Assembly: GCF_014651035.1 (NCBI RefSeq)
Contig: NZ_BMWC01000006.1
Span: 248,001-312,000, forward strand
Reading direction: 5' to 3'
Origin: Streptomyces lomondensis
Lineage (GTDB): Bacteria; Actinomycetota; Actinomycetes; Streptomycetales; Streptomycetaceae
DNA length: 64,000 nt
This document shows positions 50,167 through 58,823 of the stretch, one piece after another. A model generated the notes under the pieces. The model was not told where the DNA came from. It ran no database searches and saw only the letters and a list, made by a program, of their open reading frames with translations. The translations under genes were made by a program, and so were the position numbers. The number at the start of each line of letters is the position of its first letter. Within the stretch, counting starts at the first letter, position 1.

Positions 50167-51177
50167 GTGGCACGAGGCAGTACACGGCCCACGAGCCGGG
50201 ACGTCGCCCAGGCCGCCGGCGTCTCCCAGGCGGCGGTCTCCCTGGTCCTCGGGGACAAGTGGCGCGGTCGCGTCTCGGAGGCGACCGCCCAGCGGGTCCG
50301 CGAGGCCGCCCGCGACCTGGGCTACCGCCCGAACCTGGCCGCCCGCAATCTGCGCCTGGGCCGCACGCGCACGGTCCTGCTGGTGGTCCCGGCCCTGACC
50401 ACGGAGTTCTTCGCCGGCGTCTACACGGGCGCGGCCCGCGTCGCCGCCGAGCACGGCTTCGGGGTGGTCCTCTACCCCTCCCCCGAGGGCATCGGCCCCG
50501 CCCGCGACCCCTTCGCCTCCGCCCAGGCGGCTCTGGACGGCGTCATCGCCTCGTCCATGGCCGCGGACGCGCTGACCGCGATCCGAGGCGAGGCGCTGCC
50601 CCTGGTGATGCTGGACAGCGACCCGGCGGGAAGCCTGGGCGCGGCGACGGTGAACCTGGACATCGCCGACGGCGTCCGCCAGGTCGCGGAGCACCTGCTG
50701 TCGCTGGGCCACCGCCGGTTCCTCCACCTGGCGGCGGACGTACCGTCCTGGACGTTCGAGGTACGGGCCCGGGAGCTGGCGTCGCGCCTGAGCGAGGTGC
50801 CGGGCACGTCGGTGCGGACGGCGAGGGCGCCCATCTCCATCGAAGGGGCGGTGGCCGCCACGGAGGCCGCCCTCTCGGTGCCCGGCCCGCGGCCCACCGC
50901 CCTCGTCTGCGACGACGACAAACTCGCCGCGGGGGCGTACAAGGCGGCCCGCCGCCTCGGCCTGCGCATCCCCGACGACCTCTCCGTCACCGGCTTGGAC
51001 GACCTGGCCCTCGCCACGGCCATCGACCCCGAGCTGACGACGGTCCGCCTCGACGCGGAACTCTTCGGGGAACGGGGCATGCGGGCTCTCCTGGCGGTCC
51101 TGGAGGGCCGTTCACCCGAGGGCGGGGACATCCCGGTGCAGTTGCTGGTACGGGGTTCTACGGCACCGCCCCGTTAG
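50167..51177 (+). CDS. LacI-family transcriptional regulator
   Basis: This 336-aa regulator has a LacI helix-turn-helix at the N-terminus (SRDVAQAAGVSQAAVSLVLG, then VSEATAQRVREAARDLGYRP). A periplasmic-binding-like sensor domain follows, with TALVCDDDKLAAGAYKAARR and DDLSVTGLDDLALATAIDPE. The GTG at 50167 is preferred because AAGGAG precedes it by 10 nt; an ATG at 50125 lacks one. It probably represses the divergent MFS gene through the inverted repeat at 50096. The ligand, likely a sugar or metabolite, is unknown. Confidence 0.92.
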   Translation: MARGSTRPTSRDVAQAAGVSQAAVSLVLGDKWRGRVSEATAQRVREAARDLGYRPNLAARNLRLGRTRTVLLVVPALTTEFFAGVYTGAARVAAEHGFGVVLYPSPEGIGPARDPFASAQAALDGVIASSMAADALTAIRGEALPLVMLDSDPAGSLGAATVNLDIADGVRQVAEHLLSLGHRRFLHLAADVPSWTFEVRARELASRLSEVPGTSVRTARAPISIEGAVAATEAALSVPGPRPTALVCDDDKLAAGAYKAARRLGLRIPDDLSVTGLDDLALATAIDPELTTVRLDAELFGERGMRALLAVLEGRSPEGGDIPVQLLVRGSTAPPR

Positions 51178-51355
51178 CCCGCACCCCGCGTCGGTGCTGG
51201 GGCCGGGGCGTTACGCAGCCCGGCGGAGCGGGGTGCCGCCGCGCCCACCCGTTCCGCCCCAGCGGCACGACTGCCCGCAGCTGAGCGGACCCGCACCCCC
51301 CCGGGCGCTACGCGCACCCCACCGAGCAGCCACAGGCCGCCGCAGGCACACGACC

Positions 51356-51387
51356 GCGCGCCCCGGCCACAACCAGCCGGGGCGCGC
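51356..51387 (-). terminator. Terminator downstream of prcA
   Basis: GCGCGCCCCGGC and GCCGGGGCGCGC form a perfect 12-bp stem with an 8-nt loop. It lies 28 nt after the prcA stop and may also end the convergent lacI-type transcript. Confidence 0.85.
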
Positions 51388-51414
51388 GACAAGCAAGAAG
51401 AAGAAGGACCGCCG

Positions 51415-52155
51415 CTACTCCGTGTCCTCGGACGACTCCGCCTCCGACTGCGCCCCGTCCGCCTCCAGCAGCCGGGCCAGCTGCCGCCCGGTGATCCGCT
51501 TGAACTTGCGCTTCTGCGGACGCGTCCGGTCCAGCACCGCCACCTCCAGCCGCTCCGCGGGAATCTCCCGCTCGCTGCCGTTGGTGTCACGGGACAGGGA
51601 CTGCACCGCCAGCTTCAGCGCCTCGGCCAGCGTCATGCCGTCCCGGTGGTGCTGGTCCAGGTAGCCGCTGATCTGCTCCGCGTTACCGCCCACCGCGACC
51701 GCGCCGTGCTCGTCCACGATGGATCCGTCATGCGGCAGCCGGTAGATCTGGTCCTGCTCGGTCGTCTCCCCGACCTCGGCGACGACCAGCTCCACCTCGT
51801 ACGGCTTCTCCCCGACACTCGAGAAGATCGTGCCCAGCGTCTGCGCGTACACGTTCGCCAGGCCCCGGGCCGTCACATCGCCCCGGTCGTAGGTGTAACC
51901 CCGCAGGTCGGCGTACCGGACACCACCGATCCGCAGGTTCTCGTACTCGTTGTACTTGCCAGCGGCCGCGAAGCCGATCCGGTCGTAGATCTCGCTGAAC
52001 TTGTGCAGCGCACGGGACGGGTTCTCGCCGACGAACACGATGCCGTCGGCGTACTGCAGCACGACCAGGCTGCGACCACGGGCGATGCCCTTGCGGGCGT
52101 ACTCCGCCCGGTCGGCCATCTGCTGCTGGGGTGAGACATAGAACGGCGTCGACAC
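51415..52155 (-). CDS. prcA: 20S proteasome alpha subunit
   Basis: PrcA forms the outer heptameric rings and gate of the 20S core. The 246-aa protein begins MSTPFYVSPQQQMADRAEYA, the actinobacterial gate region. It continues with RKGIARGRSLVVLQYADGIV and FSEIYDRIGFAAAGKYNEYE, and has a C-terminal acidic tail (ESSEDTE). It has no catalytic Thr. GTG 52155 with GAGAGGG upstream; 68 nt after the prcB stop. Confidence 0.97.
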   Translation of the reverse strand: MSTPFYVSPQQQMADRAEYARKGIARGRSLVVLQYADGIVFVGENPSRALHKFSEIYDRIGFAAAGKYNEYENLRIGGVRYADLRGYTYDRGDVTARGLANVYAQTLGTIFSSVGEKPYEVELVVAEVGETTEQDQIYRLPHDGSIVDEHGAVAVGGNAEQISGYLDQHHRDGMTLAEALKLAVQSLSRDTNGSEREIPAERLEVAVLDRTRPQKRKFKRITGRQLARLLEADGAQSEAESSEDTE

Positions 52156-52223
52156 CGGTTATCCGTCCCTCTCTTGAAGATTCCGTCGGTTCACTGGACC
52201 ACCCTCTGAAGCCGGCCCGCCGC

Positions 52224-53069
52224 TCACAGCAGCGCGGCCCGCGGACCGTCGGGCTGCTCCAGACGCCGCTCCAGGACCGAGCGCGCGATCTCGGACGACT
52301 CGGTCTCGGAGAGCCGGCGGAAGCCGTCCTCGGTGATCACGGTGACGATGGGATAGATCCGGCGGGCGACATCGGGACCACCGGTCGCCGAGTCGTCGTC
52401 TGCCGCGTCGTAGAGCGCCTGGACCACGAGCGTCGTGGCCTCGGCCTCGCTCAGGTCCTCCCGGAAGAGCTTCTTCATCGCGCCCCGCGCGAAGATCGAC
52501 CCGGAACCGGTGGCCGCGTAACCCTGCTCCTCGGAACGCCCGCCGGTGACGTCGTAGGAGAAGATCCGGCCCTTCTCCCGGTCCACGTCGTACCCGGCGA
52601 ACAGCGGGACGACGGCCAGCCCCTGCATGGCCATCCCGAGATTCGAGCGGATCATCGTCGACAGCCGGTTGGCCTTGCCCTCCAGGGACAGCTGCGCGCC
52701 CTCGACCTTCTCGAAGTGCTCCAGCTCCAGCTGGAACAGCTTCACCATCTCCACGGCCAGGCCCGCCGTACCCGCGATGCCCACCGCCGAGTACTCGTCG
52801 GCGGGGAAGACCTTCTCGATGTCCCGCTGCGCGATGACGTTGCCCATGGTGGCCCGCCGGTCACCGGCGAGCACGACGCCGCCGGGGAACGTCACGGCGA
52901 CGATCGTCGTGCCGTGCGGTGCCTCGATCGCGCCCTGGAGGGGCGGCAACTTCTTGTTGCCCGGCAGCAGTTCGGGCTGGTGATCGGAGAGGAAGTCCAT
53001 GAAGGAGGAAGAGCCTGGCGTCAGGAAGGCAGCTGGTAGACGCCCGGTGCTACGAGTGTTGGCTTCCAC
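52224..53069 (-). CDS. prcB: 20S proteasome beta subunit with 53-aa propeptide
   Basis: This 281-aa precursor is cleaved between Gly53 and Thr54 (EAPHGTTIVAVTFPGG), which exposes the catalytic Thr. Residues 1-53 form the propeptide that assists assembly. The mature part has RRATMGNVIAQRDIEKVFPA (catalytic Lys neighbourhood) and GIAGTAGLAVEMVKLFQLEL. GTG 53069 is used, with GGAAGGAA upstream; the open extension to 53156 is unlikely. It lies upstream of prcA in the same direction. Confidence 0.97.
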   Translation of the reverse strand: MEANTRSTGRLPAAFLTPGSSSFMDFLSDHQPELLPGNKKLPPLQGAIEAPHGTTIVAVTFPGGVVLAGDRRATMGNVIAQRDIEKVFPADEYSAVGIAGTAGLAVEMVKLFQLELEHFEKVEGAQLSLEGKANRLSTMIRSNLGMAMQGLAVVPLFAGYDVDREKGRIFSYDVTGGRSEEQGYAATGSGSIFARGAMKKLFREDLSEAEATTLVVQALYDAADDDSATGGPDVARRIYPIVTVITEDGFRRLSETESSEIARSVLERRLEQPDGPRAALL

Positions 53070-53405
53070 GCGATTCCTTCCACGTAAGCGACAGCCCGCC
53101 CTGTGACGTCGGGCCGATCCTTGGAACAACCCCGGTCCGGTTGCGGCCGGGGGCACGGTATGCCACGGACCCTACCCGTCCTTTGGCAGTGATCCACATG
53201 CCCGGCGGCTCCAACTCCGCGAGAGCGGCGCCGCACTGCCCGCCGCTCACCACCGGCGGGCCACCGGGCCTCCGGACGCCACTGACGCCCGGAGCGCCGC
53301 GCACGAAGGCATCACGTCACTCACTGCCCCGCGCGCAGCGCTCCGCGCTTCGCCCGTCCGTCACCCCTGCACCCCGTTCACCTTCGAAGTGAAGGCACAG
53401 GAGCC
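53070..53405. other. Non-coding gap between pup and prcB
   Basis: No gene is supported in this 336-bp interval; short open frames on both strands have no recognisable family and unconvincing composition. A CCCCGG/CCGGGG hairpin lies at 53130-53152. From memory S. coelicolor annotates an additional small gene in this position, but I cannot recognise one here. A promoter for prcBA is likely near the prcB end. Confidence 0.5.
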
Positions 53406-53624
53406 TTACTGGCCGCCCTTTTGCACGAAGGACCGCACGAAGTCCTCGGCGTTCTCCTCGAGGACGTCGTCGATCTCGTCCAGAACCGAGTCCACGTCGT
53501 CGCTCAGCTTCTCGTGACGCTCCTTGAGGTCCTCCGAAGCCTGCGCCTCTGCCGCCTGCTCCTCGACCTCCTCGGTGGACCGGGTGGCCTTCTGCTGTCC
53601 GCCGCCGGTGTCCTTGGTCGCCAT
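53406..53624 (-). CDS. pup: Prokaryotic ubiquitin-like protein Pup
   Basis: This 72-aa disordered acidic protein starts MATKDTGGGQQKATRSTEEV and ends VRSFVQKGGQ. The C-terminal Gln must be deamidated to Glu by Dop before PafA can attach Pup to lysines. The central helix-forming segment (LKERHEKLSDDVDSVLDEID) binds the coiled coil of ARC. ATG 53624 is chosen by conservation and the GAGGGAT site; the frame is open to 53783. It lies between dop and prcB. Confidence 0.97.
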   Translation of the reverse strand: MATKDTGGGQQKATRSTEEVEEQAAEAQASEDLKERHEKLSDDVDSVLDEIDDVLEENAEDFVRSFVQKGGQ

Positions 53625-53802
53625 ATCCCTCACCCCGCTCGGTTCGCCCGACACAGTTGCTCGGTCAAGATCAGACCCTACTCGCCGGGTCTGACAATGG
53701 CCCCGCAGTTGCTCCAACGTACGGGGACCACCTCGATGATTCCCGGACCAGGGATTTTCCACCCTGTCCGGCGGGCCCCTCACGAGTACCCGCAGAACGC
53801 CC

Positions 53803-55314
53803 TCACCCTCCGGACAACACCCTGACCAGGTCTTCCGCGGTGCGGCAGCGGTCCAGGAGCTCCTTGACGTGATTACGCGTTCCGCGAAGCGGTTCCAGGG
53901 TTGGAACCCGCTGCAGCGAGTCCCGGCCCGGCAGGTCGAAGATCACCGAGTCCCAGGAGGCCGCCGCGACGTCGTCCGCGTACTGCTCCAGGCAGCGGCC
54001 GCGGAAGTACGCGCGCGTGTCCTCGGGCGGCGCCGTACGGGCCCGCTCGACGGCCGCCTCGTCCAGCAGCCGCTTCATGCGCCCGCGGGCCACCAGACGG
54101 TTGTACAGGCCCTTCTCGGGCCGTACGTCGGCGTACTGGAGGTCGACCAGGTGCAGCCGCGCCGCGTCCCAGTCGAGGCTGTCCCGGCGCCGGTAGCCCT
54201 CCATGAGCTCCCGCTTGGCGACCCAGTCCAGCTCGCCGGCCAGGCTCATCGGGTCGTGCTCCAGCCGGGTGAGGGTGTCCTCCCAGCGGGACAGGACGTC
54301 CTTGGTCTGCTCGTCGGCGTCGGCGCCGAAGCGCTCCTCCACGTACTTGCGCGCCAGCTCGTAGTACTCCATCTGCAGCTGGACCGCCGTGAGCGTACGG
54401 CCGCTGCGCAGCGTGACCAGGCGCTTCAGGGAGGGGTCGTGCGAGACCTGGTGGAGGGTGCGGACGGGCTGGTCGACGGCCAGGTCGACGGCGATGAAAC
54501 CGTCCTCGATCATCGACAGCACCAGCGAGGTCGTGCCCAGCTTGAGGTACGTCGAGATCTCCGAGAGGTTCGCGTCGCCGATGATCACGTGCAGCCGGCG
54601 GTACTTCTCGGCGTCGGCGTGCGGCTCGTCGCGGGTGTTGATGATCGGGCGCTTGAGCGTCGTCTCGAGGCCGACCTCGACCTCGAAGTAGTCGGCGCGC
54701 TGGCTGAGCTGGAAGCCGTGCTCGTGCCCGTCCTGGCCGATGCCGACGCGGCCCGCTCCGGTGAAGACCTGGCGGGAGACGAAGAACGGCGTGAGGTGAC
54801 GCACGATGTCCGAGAAGGGGGTCTCCCGCTTCATCAGGTAGTTCTCGTGCGTGCCGTAGGACGCGCCCTTGTTGTCGGTGTTGTTCTTGTACAGGTGGAT
54901 CGGCTGGGCACCGGGCAGCTGGGCGGCCCGTTCCGCGGCCTCCGCCATGATCCGCTCGCCGGCCTTGTCCCACAGGACGGCGTCCCGGGGGTTGGTGACC
55001 TCGGGGGCGCTGTACTCGGGGTGTGCGTGGTCGACGTAGAGCCGTGCGCCGTTGGTGAGGATCACGTTGGCCAGGCCGATGTCCTCGTCGGTGAGCTGGC
55101 TGGAGTCGGCGGCCTCGCGGGCGAGGTCGAAGCCTCGGGCGTCCCGCAGCGGGTTCTCCTCCTCGAAGTCCCAGCGGGCCCGGCGGGCCCGGTGCATCGC
55201 CGCCGCGTAGGCGTTCACGATCTGGGACGAGGTGAGCATGGCATTGGCGTTGGGGTGGCCGGGGACGGAGATTCCGTACTCCGTCTCGATGCCCATTACT
55301 CGCCGTACGGTCAT
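53803..55314 (-). CDS. dop: Pup deamidase/depupylase Dop
   Basis: Dop deamidates the C-terminal Gln of Pup and removes Pup from substrates. The 503-aa protein is a PafA homologue: MGIETEYGISVPGHPNANAM, ARLYVDHAHPEYSAPEVTNP, YKNNTDNKGASYGTHENYLM and RDEPHADAEKYRRLHVIIGD. It has the additional loop of about 40 residues after the first strand (RARRARWDFEEENPLRDARG) that distinguishes Dop from PafA. AGGAGGG precedes ATG 55314. It is cotranscribed with pup just downstream. Confidence 0.97.
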   Translation of the reverse strand: MTVRRVMGIETEYGISVPGHPNANAMLTSSQIVNAYAAAMHRARRARWDFEEENPLRDARGFDLAREAADSSQLTDEDIGLANVILTNGARLYVDHAHPEYSAPEVTNPRDAVLWDKAGERIMAEAAERAAQLPGAQPIHLYKNNTDNKGASYGTHENYLMKRETPFSDIVRHLTPFFVSRQVFTGAGRVGIGQDGHEHGFQLSQRADYFEVEVGLETTLKRPIINTRDEPHADAEKYRRLHVIIGDANLSEISTYLKLGTTSLVLSMIEDGFIAVDLAVDQPVRTLHQVSHDPSLKRLVTLRSGRTLTAVQLQMEYYELARKYVEERFGADADEQTKDVLSRWEDTLTRLEHDPMSLAGELDWVAKRELMEGYRRRDSLDWDAARLHLVDLQYADVRPEKGLYNRLVARGRMKRLLDEAAVERARTAPPEDTRAYFRGRCLEQYADDVAAASWDSVIFDLPGRDSLQRVPTLEPLRGTRNHVKELLDRCRTAEDLVRVLSGG

Positions 55315-55505
55315 GCGGCCCTCCTTGCCCGGCGGCGCCCTCGGTCATGGGCGCCACTCAGATACCGCTGGCGCTCGGTTGCGTGTGCGGTGCCCGTCCC
55401 CGCACTGCGCGACTTGGCGGTACGCAAGAGCCTAGAACGCCTTTGCGCTGGTGGGGAGATCATTTGCGTCATTGCGTTGCTCCAGCCGTGGCCCGAAAAA
55501 CAGTC

Positions 55506-55538
55506 GGCTGCGGGTACCCGCCGAGGGCACCCGCAGCC
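55506..55538 (-). terminator. Intrinsic terminator after arc
   Basis: GGCTGCGGGT and ACCCGCAGCC form a perfect 10-bp stem. On the minus strand it is followed by GACTGTTTTT, a real U-tract, 11 nt after the arc stop codon. Confidence 0.9.
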
Positions 55539-55548
55539 GCCCTGCCTT

Positions 55549-57315
55549 TTACAGGTACTGACCGGTGTTCGCCACCGTGTCGATGGAGCGTCCGGTGTCC
55601 GCGCCCTGCTTTCCGGTGATGAGCGTACGGATGTACACGATCCGCTCGCCCTTCTTTCCGGAGATCCGGGCCCAGTCGTCCGGGTTGGTGGTGTTGGGCA
55701 GGTCCTCGTTCTCCTTGAACTCGTCCACGCAGGCCTGGAGGAGGTGGGAGACGCGCAGGCCCTTCTGGTTCTTCTCGAGGAAGTCCTTGATCGCCATCTT
55801 CTTGGCGCGGCCCACGATGTTCTCGATCATGGCGCCGGAGTTGAAGTCCTTGAAGTAGAGGACTTCCTTGTCGCCGTTGGCGTAGGTGACCTCCAGGAAG
55901 CGGTTCTCCTCGGACTCGGCGTACATCTGTTCGACGGCCGTCTGGATCATGCTCTGGACCGTGGAGGCCTTGGAGCCGCTGTGCTCGGCGAGGTCGTCGC
56001 TGTGCAGCGGGAGGCGCTCGGTGAGGTACTTGCCGAAGATGTCCTTGGCCGCCTCGGCGTCCGGACGCTCGATCTTGATCTTCACGTCCAGCCGGCCGGG
56101 CCGCAGGATGGCGGGGTCGATCATGTCCTCGCGGTTGGAGGCGCCGATCACGACCACGTTCTGCAGGCCCTCCACACCGTCGATCTCGGCGAGCAACTGC
56201 GGGACGATGGTGTTCTCCACGTCCGAGCTGACACCGGAGCCACGGGTACGGAAGAGGGACTCCATCTCGTCGAAGAAGACGATGACGGGCGTGCCCTCAC
56301 TGGCCTTCTCACGGGCCCGCTGGAAGACGAGGCGGATCTGCCGCTCCGTCTCACCGACGTACTTGTTCAGCAGCTCGGGGCCCTTGATGTTGAGGAAGAA
56401 GCTCTTGCCGGCGGCCTGGCCGGTCACCTCGGCGACCTTCTTGGCCAGCGAGTTGGCCACGGCCTTGGCGATCAGGGTCTTACCGCATCCAGGGGGGCCG
56501 TACAGCAGGACGCCCTTCGGCGGCCGCAGTTCGTGCTCCTTGAACAGGTCCGGGTAGAGGTACGGGAGCTCGACCGCGTCACGGATGGCCTCGATCTGGT
56601 TGCCGAGGCCGCCGATCTGCTCGTAGCCGATGTCGGGGACCTCTTCGAGGACGAGCTCCTCGACCTCGCTCTTGGGCACGACCTCGTAGACGTACCCGGA
56701 GCGGGGCTCCAGGAGCAGGGCGTCGCCGGGGCGGATGGTGACGTCCAGCAGCGGCTCGGCGAGCCGTACCACCCGCTCCTCGTCGGTGTGCCCGAGCACC
56801 AGGGCTCGCTCGCCGTCCTCGAGGATCTCCTTGAGGGTGACGATGTCACCGACGCGCTCGAACTCCATGGCCTCGACCACGTTGAGCGCTTCGTTGAGCA
56901 TCACTTCCTGGCCGCGCCGCAGCTCGTCGAGCTCGACGCTGGGGCTGACGTTCACCCTGAGCTTGCGGCCGCCGGTGAAGATGTCGGCCGTACCGTCCTC
57001 GTTCGCCGCGAGGAAGACGCCGAAGCCGGCCGGCGGCTGCGCGAGCCGGTCGACCTCCTCCTTGAGGGCCACGATCTGGTCACGGGCCTCACGGAGCGTG
57101 TTGGCGAGTCGCTCGTTCTGGGCGGACACGCCGGCCAGATTGGTCTGCAGCTCGACGATCCGCTCTTCGAGAATCCTCGTGTGTCGCGGAGAGTCGGCGA
57201 GCTTACGTCGCAGGACGGCGATCTCCTGCTCAAGGTAGGCGATCTGCCCGGCCGGGTCGTCGGACCCGCGTCCCGGGCGGATGCCGCGGTTCATGTCGTC
57301 GTCGTGGGCTGCCAC
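55549..57315 (-). CDS. arc: Proteasome-associated AAA ATPase ARC (Mpa)
   Basis: ARC hexamers bind pupylated proteins, unfold them and feed them into the 20S core. The 588-aa protein has an N-terminal coiled coil (about 20-90), tandem OB domains (about 95-230) and an AAA module. Walker A is YGPPGCGKTLIAKA, Walker B VFFDEMESLFRTR, the pore loop KYVG and the sensor/Arg-finger region LRPGRLDVKIKI. The C-terminus ends GQYL, the tail that docks into the proteasome alpha ring. The start is GTG 57315 with GGAGG 8 nt upstream, giving the usual family length. Confidence 0.97.
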   Translation of the reverse strand: MAAHDDDMNRGIRPGRGSDDPAGQIAYLEQEIAVLRRKLADSPRHTRILEERIVELQTNLAGVSAQNERLANTLREARDQIVALKEEVDRLAQPPAGFGVFLAANEDGTADIFTGGRKLRVNVSPSVELDELRRGQEVMLNEALNVVEAMEFERVGDIVTLKEILEDGERALVLGHTDEERVVRLAEPLLDVTIRPGDALLLEPRSGYVYEVVPKSEVEELVLEEVPDIGYEQIGGLGNQIEAIRDAVELPYLYPDLFKEHELRPPKGVLLYGPPGCGKTLIAKAVANSLAKKVAEVTGQAAGKSFFLNIKGPELLNKYVGETERQIRLVFQRAREKASEGTPVIVFFDEMESLFRTRGSGVSSDVENTIVPQLLAEIDGVEGLQNVVVIGASNREDMIDPAILRPGRLDVKIKIERPDAEAAKDIFGKYLTERLPLHSDDLAEHSGSKASTVQSMIQTAVEQMYAESEENRFLEVTYANGDKEVLYFKDFNSGAMIENIVGRAKKMAIKDFLEKNQKGLRVSHLLQACVDEFKENEDLPNTTNPDDWARISGKKGERIVYIRTLITGKQGADTGRSIDTVANTGQYL

Positions 57316-57560
57316 GGTCCTCACCTCCTCCAAGGGGAGCTGGACGCTTCCAGACCCTACCTGGGCGGGTGTCGATTGAAACCCCTAGATCACAAAGACG
57401 GTCGGGGTGTGTCCGATCTTCACCCTTGCGCTCTCCCTCACGCCAGGGGAATACCCACCGAACCTGATTGGAACCCAGGCGGAGGTAGGGTCGAAGCGTT
57501 CAACACCCGTCAGAGCTGGCCGGATTCCCGATACGGCTCGGCGGAGAAACGGCAGGAGAG

Positions 57561-57866
57561 ATGAGCGTGCAGCAGGAGGCCGGGGTCGACGGCGAGGCGC
57601 TGGAGGTCTGGATCGACCAGGACCTGTGTACCGGCGACGGCATCTGCGCCCAGTACGCGCCCGAGGTGTTCGAGCTGGACATCGACGGTCTGGCCTATGT
57701 GAAGAGCTCCGACGACGAGTTGCTCCAGGCCAAGGGCGCGACAACGCCCGTACCGCTGCCGCTTCTCACGGACGTGATCGACTCCGCGAAGGAGTGTCCG
57801 GGCGAGTGCATCCACGTGCGTCGAGTTTCGGACAGGACCGAGGTCTACGGACCGGACGCAGAGTGA
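57561..57866 (+). CDS. Ferredoxin, 3Fe-4S or 4Fe-4S type
   Basis: This 101-aa acidic ferredoxin has CTGDGICAQYAPEVFE at about 23-38 and AKECPGECIHV at about 76-86. That gives Cys residues in a C-X5-C and C-X3-C arrangement like the single-cluster ferredoxins that serve P450s in actinobacteria. The residue between the first pair (GDG) suggests a 3Fe-4S cluster. ATG 57561 follows GGCAGGAGAG. It is divergent from arc with a 245-bp gap. An electron partner in the window could be the conservon P450, but nothing links them directly. Confidence 0.88.
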   Translation: MSVQQEAGVDGEALEVWIDQDLCTGDGICAQYAPEVFELDIDGLAYVKSSDDELLQAKGATTPVPLPLLTDVIDSAKECPGECIHVRRVSDRTEVYGPDAE

Positions 57867-57925
57867 CTACTTCTCTACCCACTGTCACTACTGTCTGATA
57901 TCTCACACGCGGTGGCGCACGCGCC

Positions 57926-58504
57926 TCACACGCTGCGGGCGCCGGCCGGCGTCGAGCGGACGAACGCGCCGTTCTGCCAACGCCATTTCACGTCGCTCCG
58001 CACATCGGGGCAGCAACGCGGCACATCGGCCGACGAGTAGCCGAAGAGCGTGGCCGTGACGGCGCCGTCGCGGACGGCGAAGTCGCCGACGGTGGTGCCC
58101 TCCTTGGGGTCGAGCAGGGTGGCCACCACACGCGGCTTGCCGCCGTCGCCGCCCCGGGTGAGGACGTAGACGCCGTCCGGCGGGGTACCCATCGGGGAGT
58201 CGCAGTGGACCACGGCCACCGTCTCCGGTCTGCCGTCGCCGTCGAGATCACCGGAGGCCTTCTTCTTCACCACGGCCTGCACCGGGCCGCACTCGATCGG
58301 GAACTCCACCGCGGCCGGATCGGGCGCGGCCACGGTCGCCGGGGCGCTTCTGGTCTCGGGGGCGGCCGGCTGGGCGGCCGTCGCCGCGCCGGGCTGGAGG
58401 ACCGAGGAGAGGGCCACCACGCCGGCCACGGCCGTGGCGGTGGCGAGCCAGTGGATGGGGCGGGTGTGGGTGTGGGCGAGCTCCGGAACGGCGGAAGGCT
58501 GCAC
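57926..58504 (-). CDS. Secreted protein with FG-GAP-like calcium loop
   Basis: This 192-aa protein has an N-terminal Sec signal (HWLATATAVAGVVALSSVL, ending ATAA) followed by Ala/Pro-rich sequence. The mature domain starts FPIECGPVQAVV and contains DLDGDGRPETVAVVHC, an FG-GAP/VCBS-like calcium-binding loop. It ends with a Trp-rich segment (DVKWRWQNGAF). Four Cys could form two disulfides. GTG 58504 has AGGAG upstream and is preferred over the extension to 58555. No specific family or function is recognised. It stands alone between the ferredoxin and trmI. Confidence 0.78.
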   Translation of the reverse strand: MQPSAVPELAHTHTRPIHWLATATAVAGVVALSSVLQPGAATAAQPAAPETRSAPATVAAPDPAAVEFPIECGPVQAVVKKKASGDLDGDGRPETVAVVHCDSPMGTPPDGVYVLTRGGDGGKPRVVATLLDPKEGTTVGDFAVRDGAVTATLFGYSSADVPRCCPDVRSDVKWRWQNGAFVRSTPAGARSV

Positions 58505-58746
58505 TAGGAGGGTCTCCTGAGGGCTGTGCCGGTGGGGTGGCCAAGATGGTGCCACACGTCACATCGCGAGGGAACGGCGGGGTGTGCGCGCCCCGTGCCG
58601 GGGAAGTCAGAACGGTTACGGTTCCTGCTGTTGTGTCAGCAAGCCTGTGCCTCCCGGGGCCGCTGCTGACGCGCCAGGCAGGCTGTTTGGGGCCCCGGGG
58701 CAGGTCAACGTTGCTGCGCGCGGGTTCACTCCGGGCGGCAACGCAA

Positions 58747-58798
58747 AGGCGCCGCGGCGGAGTTCCGGTGTGGTTCCGGGAACTGCGCCACGGCGCCT
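58747..58798 (-). terminator. Long hairpin downstream of trmI
   Basis: AGGCGCCG...CGGAGTTCC and GGAAC...CGGCGCCT form a stem of about 20 bp with a few mismatches around a 12-nt loop, 26 nt after the trmI stop. It may end both the trmI and secreted-protein regions. Confidence 0.8.
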
Positions 58799-58823
58799 GC
58801 GCGTTGTGTGCGTGACGGGCCGC

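Noticed and set aside
53141..53392. 83-aa plus-strand frame in the pup-prcB gap
   Set aside because: Pro/Arg/Ser-rich low complexity without ribosome site or family resemblance.
53869..57564. 1231-aa plus-strand open frame across dop and arc
   Set aside because: Spans two well-conserved genes on the other strand; a shadow frame of high-GC codons.
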